NCBI GenBank assembly: GCA_002298885.1
Contig: DBMK01000213.1
Span: 19,768-83,767 of the forward strand
Direction: 5' to 3'
DNA: 64,000 bases
Source of the DNA: Anaerolineaceae bacterium UBA700
GTDB taxonomy: Bacteria; Chloroflexota; Anaerolineae; Anaerolineales; Anaerolineaceae
Numbering within the stretch: the first letter of the stretch is position 1; each line of letters opens with the position of its first letter. The translations under genes were made by a program, and so were the position numbers. Below are positions 28,473 to 37,361 of this stretch, in pieces. The notes under the pieces were generated by a model, which was not told where the DNA came from, did not search any database, and saw nothing but the letters and a program-made list of their open reading frames with translations.

Positions 28473-29285
28473 ATGGGGTATCTGTCGATCTCCTTGCTGG
28501 GAACGTGCTGCATCGCTCGCGACTCAATTTACATCACTGGCCTGGCATCCAATAAAGTGCGCGGTTTATTAGCCTACCTGGCGGTCGAATCTGAACGACC
28601 GCATACCCGTGCAGCATTAGCTTCTCTGTTGTGGCCCGAATCGCCTGAGGACGCCGCCCTGGCCAGCCTGCGCAATGCCCTGGCCAATTTGCGCCATGCG
28701 ATCGGCGACCAGGACGCGAATCCACCCATCTTGTTGATCACTCACAATTCCATTCAATTTAATCGGGATAGCGACTGCCGTGTGGATGTAGTCGAGATTG
28801 CCAGGGCGGCAAGCTTGCGGGTCATGCCGGGGCATTTTGGCGCGGATAACGAAATCGGAGCCTTATCTGCGGCACTGGAGCTATACCGTGGCTCATTCCT
28901 GAAAGGCTTCTCGCTGCCTGAGAACGTCGAATTCGAAGAGTGGTCAAGTTTACAGCGCGAGCGCCTCGGACGGATTGCCCTGGAAGGCCTGGGCAGGTTA
29001 ACAGACCATTACGAGGCCTTAGGCGAGTACAGCCTGGCCCTTGATTACGCTCACCGGCAGGTAGCGATCGACCCCTGGCTGGAGGAGAGTCACCGCCGCA
29101 TTATGCGCCTGTTGGCCCGCTGCGGACAACGCGCTGAAGCCCTGGCCCAATATGAAACATGCCGCAGTGTGCTCGAAAAAGAGTTGGGGGTAGAACCTTC
29201 CGAGGAGACCCAGAAGCTGTGTGCAGAGATCCACGCAGGAAATATCGGCAGGACCGACCATCGGGGACGTTGGGGGCCATGGTAA
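28473..29285 (+). CDS. BTAD-domain (AfsR/SARP-like) transcriptional activator, truncated
   Basis: The 270-residue ORF starts at ATG 28473 with AGGA upstream. It has an N-terminal winged-helix region (ISLLGTC..., KVRGLLAYLAVE, RAALASLLWPE, ASLRNALANLRHAIGD; about 1-100) and a bacterial transcriptional activation domain of TPR-like helices (125-255; LDYAHRQVAIDPWLEESHRR, ALAQYETCRSVLEKELGVEPSEET). In Chloroflexota such proteins usually continue into a large AAA/NB-ARC and TPR region. Here the frame ends about 15 residues after the BTAD, with the odd tail RTDHRGRWGPW. The sequence past about 29250 belongs to an antisense beta-helix remnant, so a rearrangement removed the C-terminal part. Activity is uncertain, though short BTAD regulators exist. 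Confidence 0.8.
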   Translation: MGYLSISLLGTCCIARDSIYITGLASNKVRGLLAYLAVESERPHTRAALASLLWPESPEDAALASLRNALANLRHAIGDQDANPPILLITHNSIQFNRDSDCRVDVVEIARAASLRVMPGHFGADNEIGALSAALELYRGSFLKGFSLPENVEFEEWSSLQRERLGRIALEGLGRLTDHYEALGEYSLALDYAHRQVAIDPWLEESHRRIMRLLARCGQRAEALAQYETCRSVLEKELGVEPSEETQKLCAEIHAGNIGRTDHRGRWGPW

Positions 29286-29599
29286 AAACGGGGTGAATGA
29301 GGGGATGTGAATGGGGGCCATTGGGGTTGCGGTGATGGTTGGGCCGTGAATGACCTGGTTGCCGACCAGGGTTGAATTGACCAGGTTAACAATGGCATAA
29401 CCCGTCGTAAAAATGCCGCCTCCGGCCATGGTGGGGGTATTGTTCGGGCCAAAGACAGTATTGTATGGTCCAGGCTGGTATGCAGGATGGTCAATGCTGA
29501 TGATTCTTCGATGGCGCCGCCGTTGAGGACAGCAGTTTTGTTATATACCCAGCTATCCTGCCAGGTCACCAGGCATGAATGACAGTGGCTTAATGTCAT
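29250..29599 (-). pseudogene. Remnant of a secreted beta-helix (polymorphic-repeat) protein
   Basis: On the minus strand two out-of-register pieces read as one repeat protein: WVYNKTAVLNGGAIEESS with LTILHTSLDH, then NTVFGPNNTPTMAGGGIFTTG with NLVNSTLVGNQV. Such NGGAI / GGGIF / NSTLVGN coils are typical of CSLREA-type extracellular beta-helix proteins. One frameshift lies near 29465, and no start or proper end is present. Its 3' end runs into the truncated BTAD gene. Confidence 0.6.
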
Positions 29600-29644
29600 T
29601 CAGGAAGCATGATCTTTATTAGTCGAATTGAGTGGCGGAGTATG

Positions 29645-29675
29645 TGATAATGTCATATGTAATTTGATATTATCA
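29645..29675. promoter_or_regulatory. Inverted repeat, possible IclR operator
   Basis: Arms tgataatgtca (29645-29655) and tgatattatca (29665-29675) match as inverted repeats at 10 of 11 positions, with a 9-base spacer, in the AT-rich stretch 50 bp before the IclR gene. Autoregulation is the simplest reading. Confidence 0.5.
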
Positions 29676-29724
29676 AATCCATTGGTTGTCCCTATCTTCT
29701 TCTCGACCCAACCCACACCCACTC

Positions 29725-30513
29725 ATGGAAACTGTTGCTCATAAAAACCGCAAGGTAATTGCCTCTGTCCAACGGGCGTTGGATATCCTTAACTTGTTCG
29801 AGGGAACCCAGACCGAGCTGGGCAACGCCGAAATTGCCAGGCTGCTTGGCCTGGACACCGGCACGGTCGCCGGCCTGGTTTCAACCCTGAAAGTCAATAA
29901 CTACTTAGAACAGAACCCCGCCAATCGTAAATACCGCCTGGGAATGAAGCTTGCAGAAAGAGCAGCCGTGCTTCTGGCGCAGCTCGATTTACGTAAGATT
30001 GCCGCTCCGGTGCTGGATGAATTGCGGGCCTGGTGCGACGAGAGCATTAACCTGGCCCTGCGAGATGGCGTGGAAGTGGTGTACATTGAACGGCTGTATG
30101 GGGGACATTCCCTGGGGATCCGTTCCGAGCTAGGAAAACGGGCTGCTGTTCATAGCACAGCCCTCGGGAAAGCCATCCTGGCCTTCTCAAGCGAGGATGA
30201 GATTCGGGATTTCGTCAGGCTTTGCCCTTTCAAACAGGTCACTCGCAACACCATCTGCGAACCCGAGCAATTCTCTCTGGAACTTGAGCGGGTGCGAAAG
30301 AATGGGTACGCCCTGGACGAAGAAGAAAACGAAATTGGCGGGCGTTGTGTGGCCGCGCCGATATTCAACCAGGCTGGCATTCCTATTGCTGCCGTCAGCA
30401 TTTCCGTTCCGATCCAGCGCTTACCCAGAGAGCAAATCTCATCTTTTGGCGCAAAAGTGAAAGAGGCCGGCGACTTGATTTCCTACAGGATGGGATACAA
30501 TCGCACGTCCTGA
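29725..30513 (+). CDS. IclR-family transcriptional regulator
   Basis: The ATG at 29725 (METVAHKNRKV) is the likely start; a TTG at 29686 in frame would add 13 residues, and neither has a good SD. The 262-residue product has an N-terminal winged HTH (about 12-70; VQRALDILNLFE, EIARLLGLDTGTVAGLVSTL) and a C-terminal IclR effector domain (85-255; GVEVVYIERLYG, VHSTALGKAILAF, RGYALDEEEN-like NGYALDEEENEIGG, CVAAPIF). IclR proteins bind small carboxylic or sugar-acid ligands. It sits directly upstream of the catabolic operon on the same strand, so it is very probably its regulator, comparable in role to KdgR-type IclR proteins. Confidence 0.9.
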   Translation: METVAHKNRKVIASVQRALDILNLFEGTQTELGNAEIARLLGLDTGTVAGLVSTLKVNNYLEQNPANRKYRLGMKLAERAAVLLAQLDLRKIAAPVLDELRAWCDESINLALRDGVEVVYIERLYGGHSLGIRSELGKRAAVHSTALGKAILAFSSEDEIRDFVRLCPFKQVTRNTICEPEQFSLELERVRKNGYALDEEENEIGGRCVAAPIFNQAGIPIAAVSISVPIQRLPREQISSFGAKVKEAGDLISYRMGYNRTS

Positions 30514-30653
30514 TCTCCAATTACCGGCCTGACATTTTTTACCTGTAAAAAAACAATCTATATTCACAGGAGGTGATGCACTAACCTTAACCTTTTTCAA
30601 GGCGTATTCAATCATCCAGACAGATGAACATGATCCAAATAGAGGAGGAAATG

Positions 30654-32018
30654 ATGAAACGAAGTTTTTGGGTTCTCGTCACCATCTTTATGGCTGCAAG
30701 CATGGTTTTGAGCGCTTGCGCCCCGGCTGCCACCCCAGCCCCAACGCAACCCCCTGCCCCCACCCAGGCTCCTGATCCAACCAAGGCGCCTCAAGCAAAC
30801 ACCGCTCCGATCAAAATCGGCTCGTCTCTACCGCTAACGGGTGAGTTCTCCATCACAGGCTCCAAGCACCGCGACGGCTACCAGCTTTGCGCAGATTTGA
30901 TCAACCAGGGCGGCGGAATCAATGGTCGCAAGGTTGATCTGGTCATCAGCGATAACCAATCCGATGTTGACACCACGCTGGCTCAGTTTGAGCGCTTCAT
31001 CAACGTCGATAAGGTCGACCTGATTTTCGGCACCTTTTCCAGCAAGCTGACCTTCCCGGCCTCGGCCATTACCGAAAAAGCCAAGATGCTTCACCCTATT
31101 CCCTCGGCGGCTGCGCTGCGGGTGTACGAACGCGGGTTTGAGTATCTGGTCTACTTTCAGCCGAATGCGGCCGAGTACATCGGCGCTTCGCCGGTCATGA
31201 TGATCAAAGACCTGGTGGCCGCCGATCAGCAGCCTAAGTCTATCGCCATCGCCTATGCCGACGATTTCTATGCCAGCGCCCTGGTGGCAGGCCTGCTTGG
31301 TGAAGATGTGACCTTCGACAACAATGACGGCAGCAAGAAGACCGTCAGCCTTGCCCCAGGCGAGTTAAAGAATGCCGGCCTGAGCAATGTTGTCTTCAAA
31401 GAAATGTGGCCGGCTGGCTTTACCGATTGGACAACCCTCGCCAGCAAGATCAAGGTTGCCAATGCCGACTTCCTGTTTGCCCCGGTCACATCGACCGACG
31501 AGGCCATTCAGCTCATTCGCGCACTCCAGCAGGTCGGCTACCAGCCCAAGGGCATCTTCATGAGCCAGGGCGCCCAGAAGGAATTTGGTGAAGCCCTCGG
31601 CAGCTCGGCCAACGGGGTCACCATCCAGTCCTCCTGGCATCCTTTGGCCAACTTCAGCGGCCTTTTGAACGGCAAGGAATTCACCAACCAGATGTTCCTG
31701 GATGCCTTCAAAGCAAAATACAATGCCGAAGCCGGTGAAGATGAAGCTATCCCCTTCGCATTGTGCCAGGGCATTGAACAAGCCATTCGCGCCACCGGTT
31801 CTACGGATAACACCGTGCTTCACCAGTGGCTGGCCGCCCGCACAGCTAAAGATCCGGTCAAGACCATCCTGGGCGATTTCTACTGGGATGCTCGCGGCCT
31901 TCCGATCAACAAATCCTTCATCATGACTCAGTGGCAGAACGGAAAGCTGGAATTCGTTTACCCGACGAACGCCTTCCCGGGCGTCAAACCATTGCAATAT
32001 CCGAAGCCAGCCTGGTAA
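30654..32018 (+). CDS. ABC importer substrate-binding lipoprotein, LivJ-like
   Basis: The start is the second of two adjacent ATGs (30654), best spaced from GAGGAGG. The 454-residue precursor has a signal with lipobox VLSAC, then a Pro/Thr/Ala linker (PAPTQPPAPTQAPDPTKAP), then a type I periplasmic-binding (Leu/Ile/Val) fold beginning IKIGSSLPLTGEFS. This family binds branched-chain amino acids, amides, urea, aromatic acids or other organic acids. Given the sugar-acid and CoA enzymes downstream, an acidic or aromatic catabolic substrate is more likely than an amino acid; this is inference. It is the first gene of a 13-gene run and is separated from the ATPase gene by a hairpin. Confidence 0.9.
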   Translation: MKRSFWVLVTIFMAASMVLSACAPAATPAPTQPPAPTQAPDPTKAPQANTAPIKIGSSLPLTGEFSITGSKHRDGYQLCADLINQGGGINGRKVDLVISDNQSDVDTTLAQFERFINVDKVDLIFGTFSSKLTFPASAITEKAKMLHPIPSAAALRVYERGFEYLVYFQPNAAEYIGASPVMMIKDLVAADQQPKSIAIAYADDFYASALVAGLLGEDVTFDNNDGSKKTVSLAPGELKNAGLSNVVFKEMWPAGFTDWTTLASKIKVANADFLFAPVTSTDEAIQLIRALQQVGYQPKGIFMSQGAQKEFGEALGSSANGVTIQSSWHPLANFSGLLNGKEFTNQMFLDAFKAKYNAEAGEDEAIPFALCQGIEQAIRATGSTDNTVLHQWLAARTAKDPVKTILGDFYWDARGLPINKSFIMTQWQNGKLEFVYPTNAFPGVKPLQYPKPAW

Positions 32019-32035
32019 ACCAATTCGAAATATCA

Positions 32036-32065
32036 CCGTGCCCGGCTAATCAATGCCGGGCACGG
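32036..32065 (+). promoter_or_regulatory. Intercistronic hairpin after the binding-protein gene
   Basis: An 11-bp perfect stem ccgtgcccggc / gccgggcacgg with an 8-base loop, with no T-run. Its position, between binding protein and transporter genes, suits differential mRNA stability giving excess binding protein. Confidence 0.6.
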
Positions 32066-32094
32066 CACAATTCCTGGTAAATGGTGGATCTTAA

Positions 32095-32826
32095 ATGGCA
32101 CTTCTAGAAATCAGGCAGTTGAACAAAAATTTTGGCGGGATCAGAGCTGTAAGCGACTGCACCATCTCGGTCGAGCAGGGTAGCATCACCAGCTTGATCG
32201 GCCCAAATGGCGCGGGCAAGACCACAGTATTCAACCTGGTGACCGGCCTGCTAACCCCTGATTCGGGCGATATCCTGTTTGAAGGCAAGAAGCTCAATGG
32301 GCTTCAACCGCACAAGATCGCCCGCCGGGGCATTAGCCGCACTTTCCAAATCACACGCGACTTGCCGGAAATGACCGTCCTGGAAAATATGATTGTATCC
32401 GCCCAGGTTAAAGGTTTTTGGGACATGTTCGGAAACAGCATGTTGAAAGCCGAGGAAGAGCGGGCCATGGATTTGTTGTCTTTCGTCGGTATTACATCCC
32501 TGGCTCACGAAAAAGCCAAGAATTTGTCTTACGGGCAGAAGAAATTACTGGAATTCGCCTCGATCATGATGTCTGACCCCAAACTTATCATGCTGGACGA
32601 ACCTGCGGGCGGGGTCAACCCCACCCTGTTAGAAAGCATCATCGACCGCATTCTCGAATTGAACAAGAAAGGCATCACCATCTTGATCGTTGAGCACAAC
32701 ATGGAACTGGTGATGAAAATCAGCAATCCAGTGATTTGCATGGCCTACGGTACCGTACTTGCCCAGGGCACACCCAAAGAAATTCAGGATGACCAGCGCG
32801 TGCTGGAAGCTTACCTGGGAGAATGA
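32095..32826 (+). CDS. ABC importer ATPase, LivG-like
   Basis: This 243-residue nucleotide-binding subunit has Walker A GPNGAGKTT (about 38-46), signature LSYGQKK (about 143), Walker B LIMLDEPAGG (about 162) and a switch His in VEHNMELV. The ISRTFQ region and GVNP after Walker B are typical of LivG. It pairs with the LivF-like subunit encoded immediately downstream (4-bp overlap) to drive import through the LivH/LivM permeases. All catalytic motifs look intact. Confidence 0.92.
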   Translation: MALLEIRQLNKNFGGIRAVSDCTISVEQGSITSLIGPNGAGKTTVFNLVTGLLTPDSGDILFEGKKLNGLQPHKIARRGISRTFQITRDLPEMTVLENMIVSAQVKGFWDMFGNSMLKAEEERAMDLLSFVGITSLAHEKAKNLSYGQKKLLEFASIMMSDPKLIMLDEPAGGVNPTLLESIIDRILELNKKGITILIVEHNMELVMKISNPVICMAYGTVLAQGTPKEIQDDQRVLEAYLGE

Positions 32827-33575
32827 CCATGGGCACCTTGATCATTGAAAACATCATCGCCGGCTACGGGAGCGGCCCAAATATCTTAAAAGGGCTTTCC
32901 CTGACGGTCGAGTCTTGTAAAACTTACTGCATTATCGGCCCCAACGGTGCTGGGAAATCCACCCTGATTAAAGTAATCGCCGGCTTGATCAAGCCTCGCC
33001 AGGGCACCATTAAGTTTAAAGGGGAAACCATCAGCGGCTTGCGCGCCGATCAGGTCCTGGAACGAGGCCTGTGTTACGTTCCTTCCGATCGCAGCCTCTT
33101 CCCGGATATGACCGTGAAAGAGAATTTGCGCATGGGCGGTTACGTGCTGCGCAATCCGCGCCTCGTCGACCAGCGCATTGAAGAGATTTTCGCCAGCTTT
33201 CCGGTGCTGAAAGAAAAAAGCACCCAGATGGCCCGCACACTTTCGGGCGGGCAGCAGCAATTGACTTCCATCGCTCGCGCCATGGTCCTTAAACCCGATA
33301 TGATCATGCTCGATGAACCCTCGCTCGGCCTTTCTCCGAAGGTCGTCCAGCAGATCTTCAGCACGGTTGTCAGCTTGCGCGACCAGGGCATGACCATCCT
33401 CTTGGTGGAGCAGAATGCCCGGAAGGGACTGCAAATTGCTGACCAGGGCGTTGTCCTCGACCTGGGCACGAACAGCTTCGAACGCCCGGCTGCCGAAGTG
33501 CTGGAAGACCCACGCATCCAGGAGCTTTACCTCGGAAAGCGCCACCAATCCCCAACAGTTGAGGTGCTGCAATGA
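32823..33575 (+). CDS. ABC importer ATPase, LivF-like
   Basis: This 250-residue second nucleotide-binding subunit starts at ATG 32823 (ATGA overlap with the previous stop); a second in-frame ATG two codons later is also possible. Walker A GPNGAGKST, signature LSGGQQQ, Walker B MIMLDEPSLGL and switch segment VEQNARKGL (Gln where LivG has His) follow the LivF pattern. Its stop overlaps the permease start by 4 bp, so ATPases and permeases are translationally coupled. Confidence 0.92.
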   Translation: MTMGTLIIENIIAGYGSGPNILKGLSLTVESCKTYCIIGPNGAGKSTLIKVIAGLIKPRQGTIKFKGETISGLRADQVLERGLCYVPSDRSLFPDMTVKENLRMGGYVLRNPRLVDQRIEEIFASFPVLKEKSTQMARTLSGGQQQLTSIARAMVLKPDMIMLDEPSLGLSPKVVQQIFSTVVSLRDQGMTILLVEQNARKGLQIADQGVVLDLGTNSFERPAAEVLEDPRIQELYLGKRHQSPTVEVLQ

Positions 33576-34447
33576 TCCAGGTGATCCAGGTCCTTATCTT
33601 GGGGTTAGCGCTCGGCGGAGTCTATGCACTGATGTCTTCCGGCATGACCCTGGTCTTCGGCGTTATGCGCATCGTTAACCTGGCGCATTCGGCCTTCATT
33701 ATCCTGGCGGCCTATCTGGCTTTCTGGCTATTCAAGCTGCTTAAAGTCGATCCAATAATTTCGATTGTCGCCACCATGCCGCTCATGTTCATCGTCGGCA
33801 TGGCCTATTACCGGGTGCTATTCGCCAAACGGGCTGACAACCCACGCTTCACCGATATCACTGTATTGATCACCTTTGCCTCCAGCTTGGTTATCGAGGG
33901 CCTGCTGGCGTTCTTCTTCACCGGCATCTATCGCTCCACGACGCCCGATTACGCTAAACGCTCGATCAACCTGGGACCTTTCTTCGTGCCCGAGAGCCAG
34001 CTCGTCGCCACCGTCATAAGCATCGCTTTGATTGTGGGATTGTGGCTGTTCTTGCGCCACACCCGCCTCGGCAACGCCATCCGCGCCACCATGCAGAACC
34101 GCAACGCCGCCCAAGTGGTGGGCGTCAACGTGACCTGGATCTCGATGCTGGCGTTTGGGATCGGTCTGGCGATGGCAGGCGCGGCCGGGTCGCTGCTCAG
34201 CTTCATCTTTACATTTTTCCCGGCCAAGCATGTCGCCTGGATTGGGATGATCATGTGCCTGGTGGTGCTGGGCGGCATGGGCAGCCTGATGGGCGCCCTG
34301 GTGAGCTCATTTCTGCTGGCTACGGCTTCGGCGTTTGTCAATTTCTACATCGGCTCCGCCTGGTCTGCTGTCACTTTTTACCTTGCACTGTTCCTGATCC
34401 TGCTTTTTCGCCCGCAAGGTTTATTTGGCAAGAAGGTGGAGGGTTAA
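33572..34447 (+). CDS. ABC importer permease, LivH-like
   Basis: The 291-residue inner-membrane protein has about eight hydrophobic segments. It opens with LILGLALGGVYALMSSGMTL, the usual LivH N-terminus, and contains RHTRLGNAIRATMQN, the cytoplasmic loop that contacts the ATPase, followed by the GMGSLMGALV segment. It forms the translocation pore with the LivM-like protein. The next gene's ATG follows its TAA without a gap. Confidence 0.92.
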   Translation: MIQVIQVLILGLALGGVYALMSSGMTLVFGVMRIVNLAHSAFIILAAYLAFWLFKLLKVDPIISIVATMPLMFIVGMAYYRVLFAKRADNPRFTDITVLITFASSLVIEGLLAFFFTGIYRSTTPDYAKRSINLGPFFVPESQLVATVISIALIVGLWLFLRHTRLGNAIRATMQNRNAAQVVGVNVTWISMLAFGIGLAMAGAAGSLLSFIFTFFPAKHVAWIGMIMCLVVLGGMGSLMGALVSSFLLATASAFVNFYIGSAWSAVTFYLALFLILLFRPQGLFGKKVEG

Positions 34448-35476
34448 ATGGCAATCGAGAATGACCTCAACCGAACACCAGGCCGTGAAAACGTGGCCAA
34501 ATCCCCACGGGCCAACCCCTGGATCAGGAAAGGCGTTCCCCTGGCGGTCCTGGCAGTATTAATCTCCTTGCCTGTCTTTCAGATTGTCAACAACGATCTG
34601 AACTATTGGCTGCACATGCTTTTATATGTGTTCCTCTACGTGATCATGTCTTCCAGTTGGAATATCATCGGTGGGTTTGCCGGCTACGTTTCGCTTGGTC
34701 ATAATGTTTTTTTTGCTTTTGGGGCCTATTTTGCCGGGATGGTCTTTGTTTTCATGCGCGTGTCGCCTTTCCTCACCGCGCCGTTGGCGGGTCTCCTGGC
34801 GATGGGATCCGGCCTGTTATTTGGCCTGATCGCCCTGCGTACCCGTGGCAGCACCTTCATCATCTCGACCATTGCCCTTGTGCTGCTGATGGCTGAGCTG
34901 TTAGATAACTGGCCTCTCACTGGCGGCACCAACGGCCTGGCCATGGCCATGATTCCCTTGGAAGGGCAATTTGCCAAGATCCCTTATTACTACTATTTGC
35001 TGGCGATCATGGTGATGACCATTCTGTCCACTTACTTCATCAAGCACTCGAAGTTCGGGCTGGCGCTGCGGGCTATTTCTCAGGATGAAGGCAAGGCCGA
35101 AGTAGCCGGCATTCCCACCCGCCGCTATAAGATCCTGGCCTTCGGCATCAGTGGGCTATTTATAGGCATGGCTGGAGCTATTTGGGGATCCTATCTAACT
35201 TACCTGCGGCCCTCAATCTTCCTGACGGTGGCGATTGGCACCAATATTGTTTTGAACGCCATTCTAGGCGGAAAAGGCACGGTCAGCGGACCGTTGATCG
35301 GCACGGTGATCATGACGATTGTAAACGAGTTGGTAGTCGCCAAGCTGGGTGCATCCGAGCTTAATATCGTTGTCACCGGTTTGATCCTCATCTTTGTCTT
35401 GCTTTACTTCCCGGAAGGGATTGTTGGCAGCCTGAAGGAACGCAACAAACTGCCGACTTTCCTGGATTGGGACTGA
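34448..35476 (+). CDS. ABC importer permease, LivM-like
   Basis: This 342-residue permease has an N-terminal cytoplasmic extension of about 25 residues, then multiple membrane segments with SWNIIGGFAGYVSLGH, the LivM family hallmark, and the ATPase-contact loop KFGLALRAISQDEGKAEVAGI. GTVSGPLIGT near the C-terminus also fits. It completes the five-part importer (J, G, F, H, M order seen here). Substrate is not readable from the permease. Confidence 0.92.
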   Translation: MAIENDLNRTPGRENVAKSPRANPWIRKGVPLAVLAVLISLPVFQIVNNDLNYWLHMLLYVFLYVIMSSSWNIIGGFAGYVSLGHNVFFAFGAYFAGMVFVFMRVSPFLTAPLAGLLAMGSGLLFGLIALRTRGSTFIISTIALVLLMAELLDNWPLTGGTNGLAMAMIPLEGQFAKIPYYYYLLAIMVMTILSTYFIKHSKFGLALRAISQDEGKAEVAGIPTRRYKILAFGISGLFIGMAGAIWGSYLTYLRPSIFLTVAIGTNIVLNAILGGKGTVSGPLIGTVIMTIVNELVVAKLGASELNIVVTGLILIFVLLYFPEGIVGSLKERNKLPTFLDWD

Positions 35477-35503
35477 CCTCGTTGCTGAAAGGGTATTGAA
35501 AGC

Positions 35504-36298
35504 ATGGATATTCCATCGAAAACCAGGCTCAAAAAGGTCGCCATCATCACCGGATCGGGACGCGGCATTGGTCGGGGCATTGCCATCGAGCTGGCGAGGG
35601 CCGGCTGGACGATCGTCATCAACGATATCGGCAATCCTCTACCTCCGCAAGAGACGCTGGCCGCGGTCCGGGCTCAAGGCTCGGATGGGATCATTATCCT
35701 GGCGGACATCACTGCAGCCGAAGACCGAAAACGCATCGTCCAGGAGACCTTGCAAAATTTCGGGCAGGTTAATTTGCTGATAAATAACGCCGGGATCGCA
35801 CCGCGCGTCCGCAAAGACATTCTCGAGATCGACGAGCAGTCGCTCCACGAGGTGATGGAAGTGAACCTGATTGGGCCATTCTTCCTGACTCAGCTCGTCG
35901 CCAATGTGATGATCGACCTGATTGCCAAAAAAACCATCCAAAAACCTAAAATCGTCAACATTGCCTCGATCAGCGCCTACACCAGCAGCACCAGCCGGGC
36001 CGAATATTGCCTCTCCAAAGCCGGGGTCGCCATGGCTACGCTCCTTTATGCCGATCGCCTGGCGAATGAAGGCATTAATGTTTATGAAATTCGGCCTGGG
36101 ATTATAGAAACGCCAATGACGGTGGGCGTAAAAGAAAAATACGACCGCCTGATTGAAAACGGCATTACGCCGATTAAGCGCTGGGGGCAGCCGGAAGATA
36201 TCGGCAAGGCCATCGTGGCCATCGCCGAGGACTACCTGCCATTTTCCACCGGACAGGTCATCGACGTAGATGGCGGTTTCCACATTCAAAGGCTGTAA
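35504..36298 (+). CDS. Short-chain dehydrogenase/reductase
   Basis: This 264-residue classical SDR has the NAD(P)-binding TGSGRGIG motif (about 17-24), NNAG (about 93), and the catalytic Ser-Tyr-Lys set with YCLSK at Tyr168/Lys172. The C-terminal GQVIDVDGGFH is normal for the family. In sugar-acid pathways such enzymes oxidise a secondary alcohol, for example 2-keto-3-deoxy acids or aldonates. The next two genes act on 2-keto-3-deoxy sugar acids, which favours a sugar-acid substrate. Specificity cannot be read here. Confidence 0.88.
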   Translation: MDIPSKTRLKKVAIITGSGRGIGRGIAIELARAGWTIVINDIGNPLPPQETLAAVRAQGSDGIIILADITAAEDRKRIVQETLQNFGQVNLLINNAGIAPRVRKDILEIDEQSLHEVMEVNLIGPFFLTQLVANVMIDLIAKKTIQKPKIVNIASISAYTSSTSRAEYCLSKAGVAMATLLYADRLANEGINVYEIRPGIIETPMTVGVKEKYDRLIENGITPIKRWGQPEDIGKAIVAIAEDYLPFSTGQVIDVDGGFHIQRL

Positions 36299-36310
36299 AA
36301 GAGGGTTGGA

Positions 36311-37345
36311 ATGGGTAAAGTCGTCACATTTGGGGAAATCATGCTGCGCCTCTCGCCGCCCGGCGCGTTAAGGATTTGCCAGGCTGGCACGTTCGATGTG
36401 AATTTTGGCGGCGGTGAGGCCAATGTTGCTGCCTCGTTGGCGAAGTTTGGTATGGAGACCGAATTGGTAACCCGCCTCCCCGCCAATGACCTGGGGGAAG
36501 CCTGCCTGCAGTTCCTGCGCAAGAATTCCATCGGCACAAGTTTCGTCCAGCGCGGCGGCGAGCGGCTGGGGATCTATTTTCTCGAAAATGGCTCCAACAT
36601 GCGCGCCAGCCAGGTCATTTATGATCGCGCCAACTCTTCTTTTGCCACGCTAAATCCTGGCATGATCGATTGGGAAACTATTCTTAAGGAAGCATCCTGG
36701 TTCCATTGGACGGGAATTACTCCTGCCATCTCCGTCGGGGCGGCGGAGACCTGCCTGGAAGCCGTAAAAACAGCCACCAGGCTGGGCGTGGTGGTCTCTT
36801 GCGATCTGAATTTCCGCGCTAAGCTGTGGCAGTGGGGCAAGCCTGCCGGCGAGGTGATGAGCGAGCTGGTCAGTTATTGCGACGTGGCCATCGGAAACGA
36901 GGAAGATGCTGAAAAAGTCTTCGGCATTCGCGCTCCAGAAACGGATGTGGTCTCCGGAAAAGTGGATTCCAACTGCTTCCAGCACGTTTGCCTTGAGCTG
37001 GCGCGGACCTTCCCCAACTTGAAAAGCATCGCCATCACACTGCGCGGTTCACAATCGGCCAACAGCAACACCTGGTCGGCCATCCTGTGGGATGCGGGAA
37101 ATTTTTATTACGGGCAAACATTCTCGATCAGCGATATTGTGGACCGGGTGGGTAGCGGCGACAGCTTCATGGGCGGCCTGATCTACGGCCTGTTATCCTA
37201 TCCCCAAAAAAGGCAGAAGGCCCTGGATTTCGCAATCGCAGCCTCGGCGCTCAAGCATACCATCTTGGGAGATTTCAACCTTGTGAGCGTGGCTGAAGTG
37301 GAAAAACTGCTCCAAGGCGATCGCTCTGGCAGAGTTGTTCGATAA
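36311..37345 (+). CDS. kdgK: PfkB-family sugar kinase, probable 2-keto-3-deoxygluconate kinase
   Basis: The 344-residue ribokinase-fold enzyme has the N-terminal GGGEANVAASLAKFG motif for sugar binding and the C-terminal DRVGSGDSFMGG motif with the catalytic Asp and anion hole. KDG kinases phosphorylate 2-keto-3-deoxygluconate to KDPG. The call follows overall similarity (FGEIMLRLSPPG start) and the KDPG-aldolase-like gene immediately downstream, which would use its product. Another 2-keto-3-deoxy acid as substrate is possible. Confidence 0.8.
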   Translation: MGKVVTFGEIMLRLSPPGALRICQAGTFDVNFGGGEANVAASLAKFGMETELVTRLPANDLGEACLQFLRKNSIGTSFVQRGGERLGIYFLENGSNMRASQVIYDRANSSFATLNPGMIDWETILKEASWFHWTGITPAISVGAAETCLEAVKTATRLGVVVSCDLNFRAKLWQWGKPAGEVMSELVSYCDVAIGNEEDAEKVFGIRAPETDVVSGKVDSNCFQHVCLELARTFPNLKSIAITLRGSQSANSNTWSAILWDAGNFYYGQTFSISDIVDRVGSGDSFMGGLIYGLLSYPQKRQKALDFAIAASALKHTILGDFNLVSVAEVEKLLQGDRSGRVVR

Positions 37346-37361
37346 ACAGGATTCAAACACA

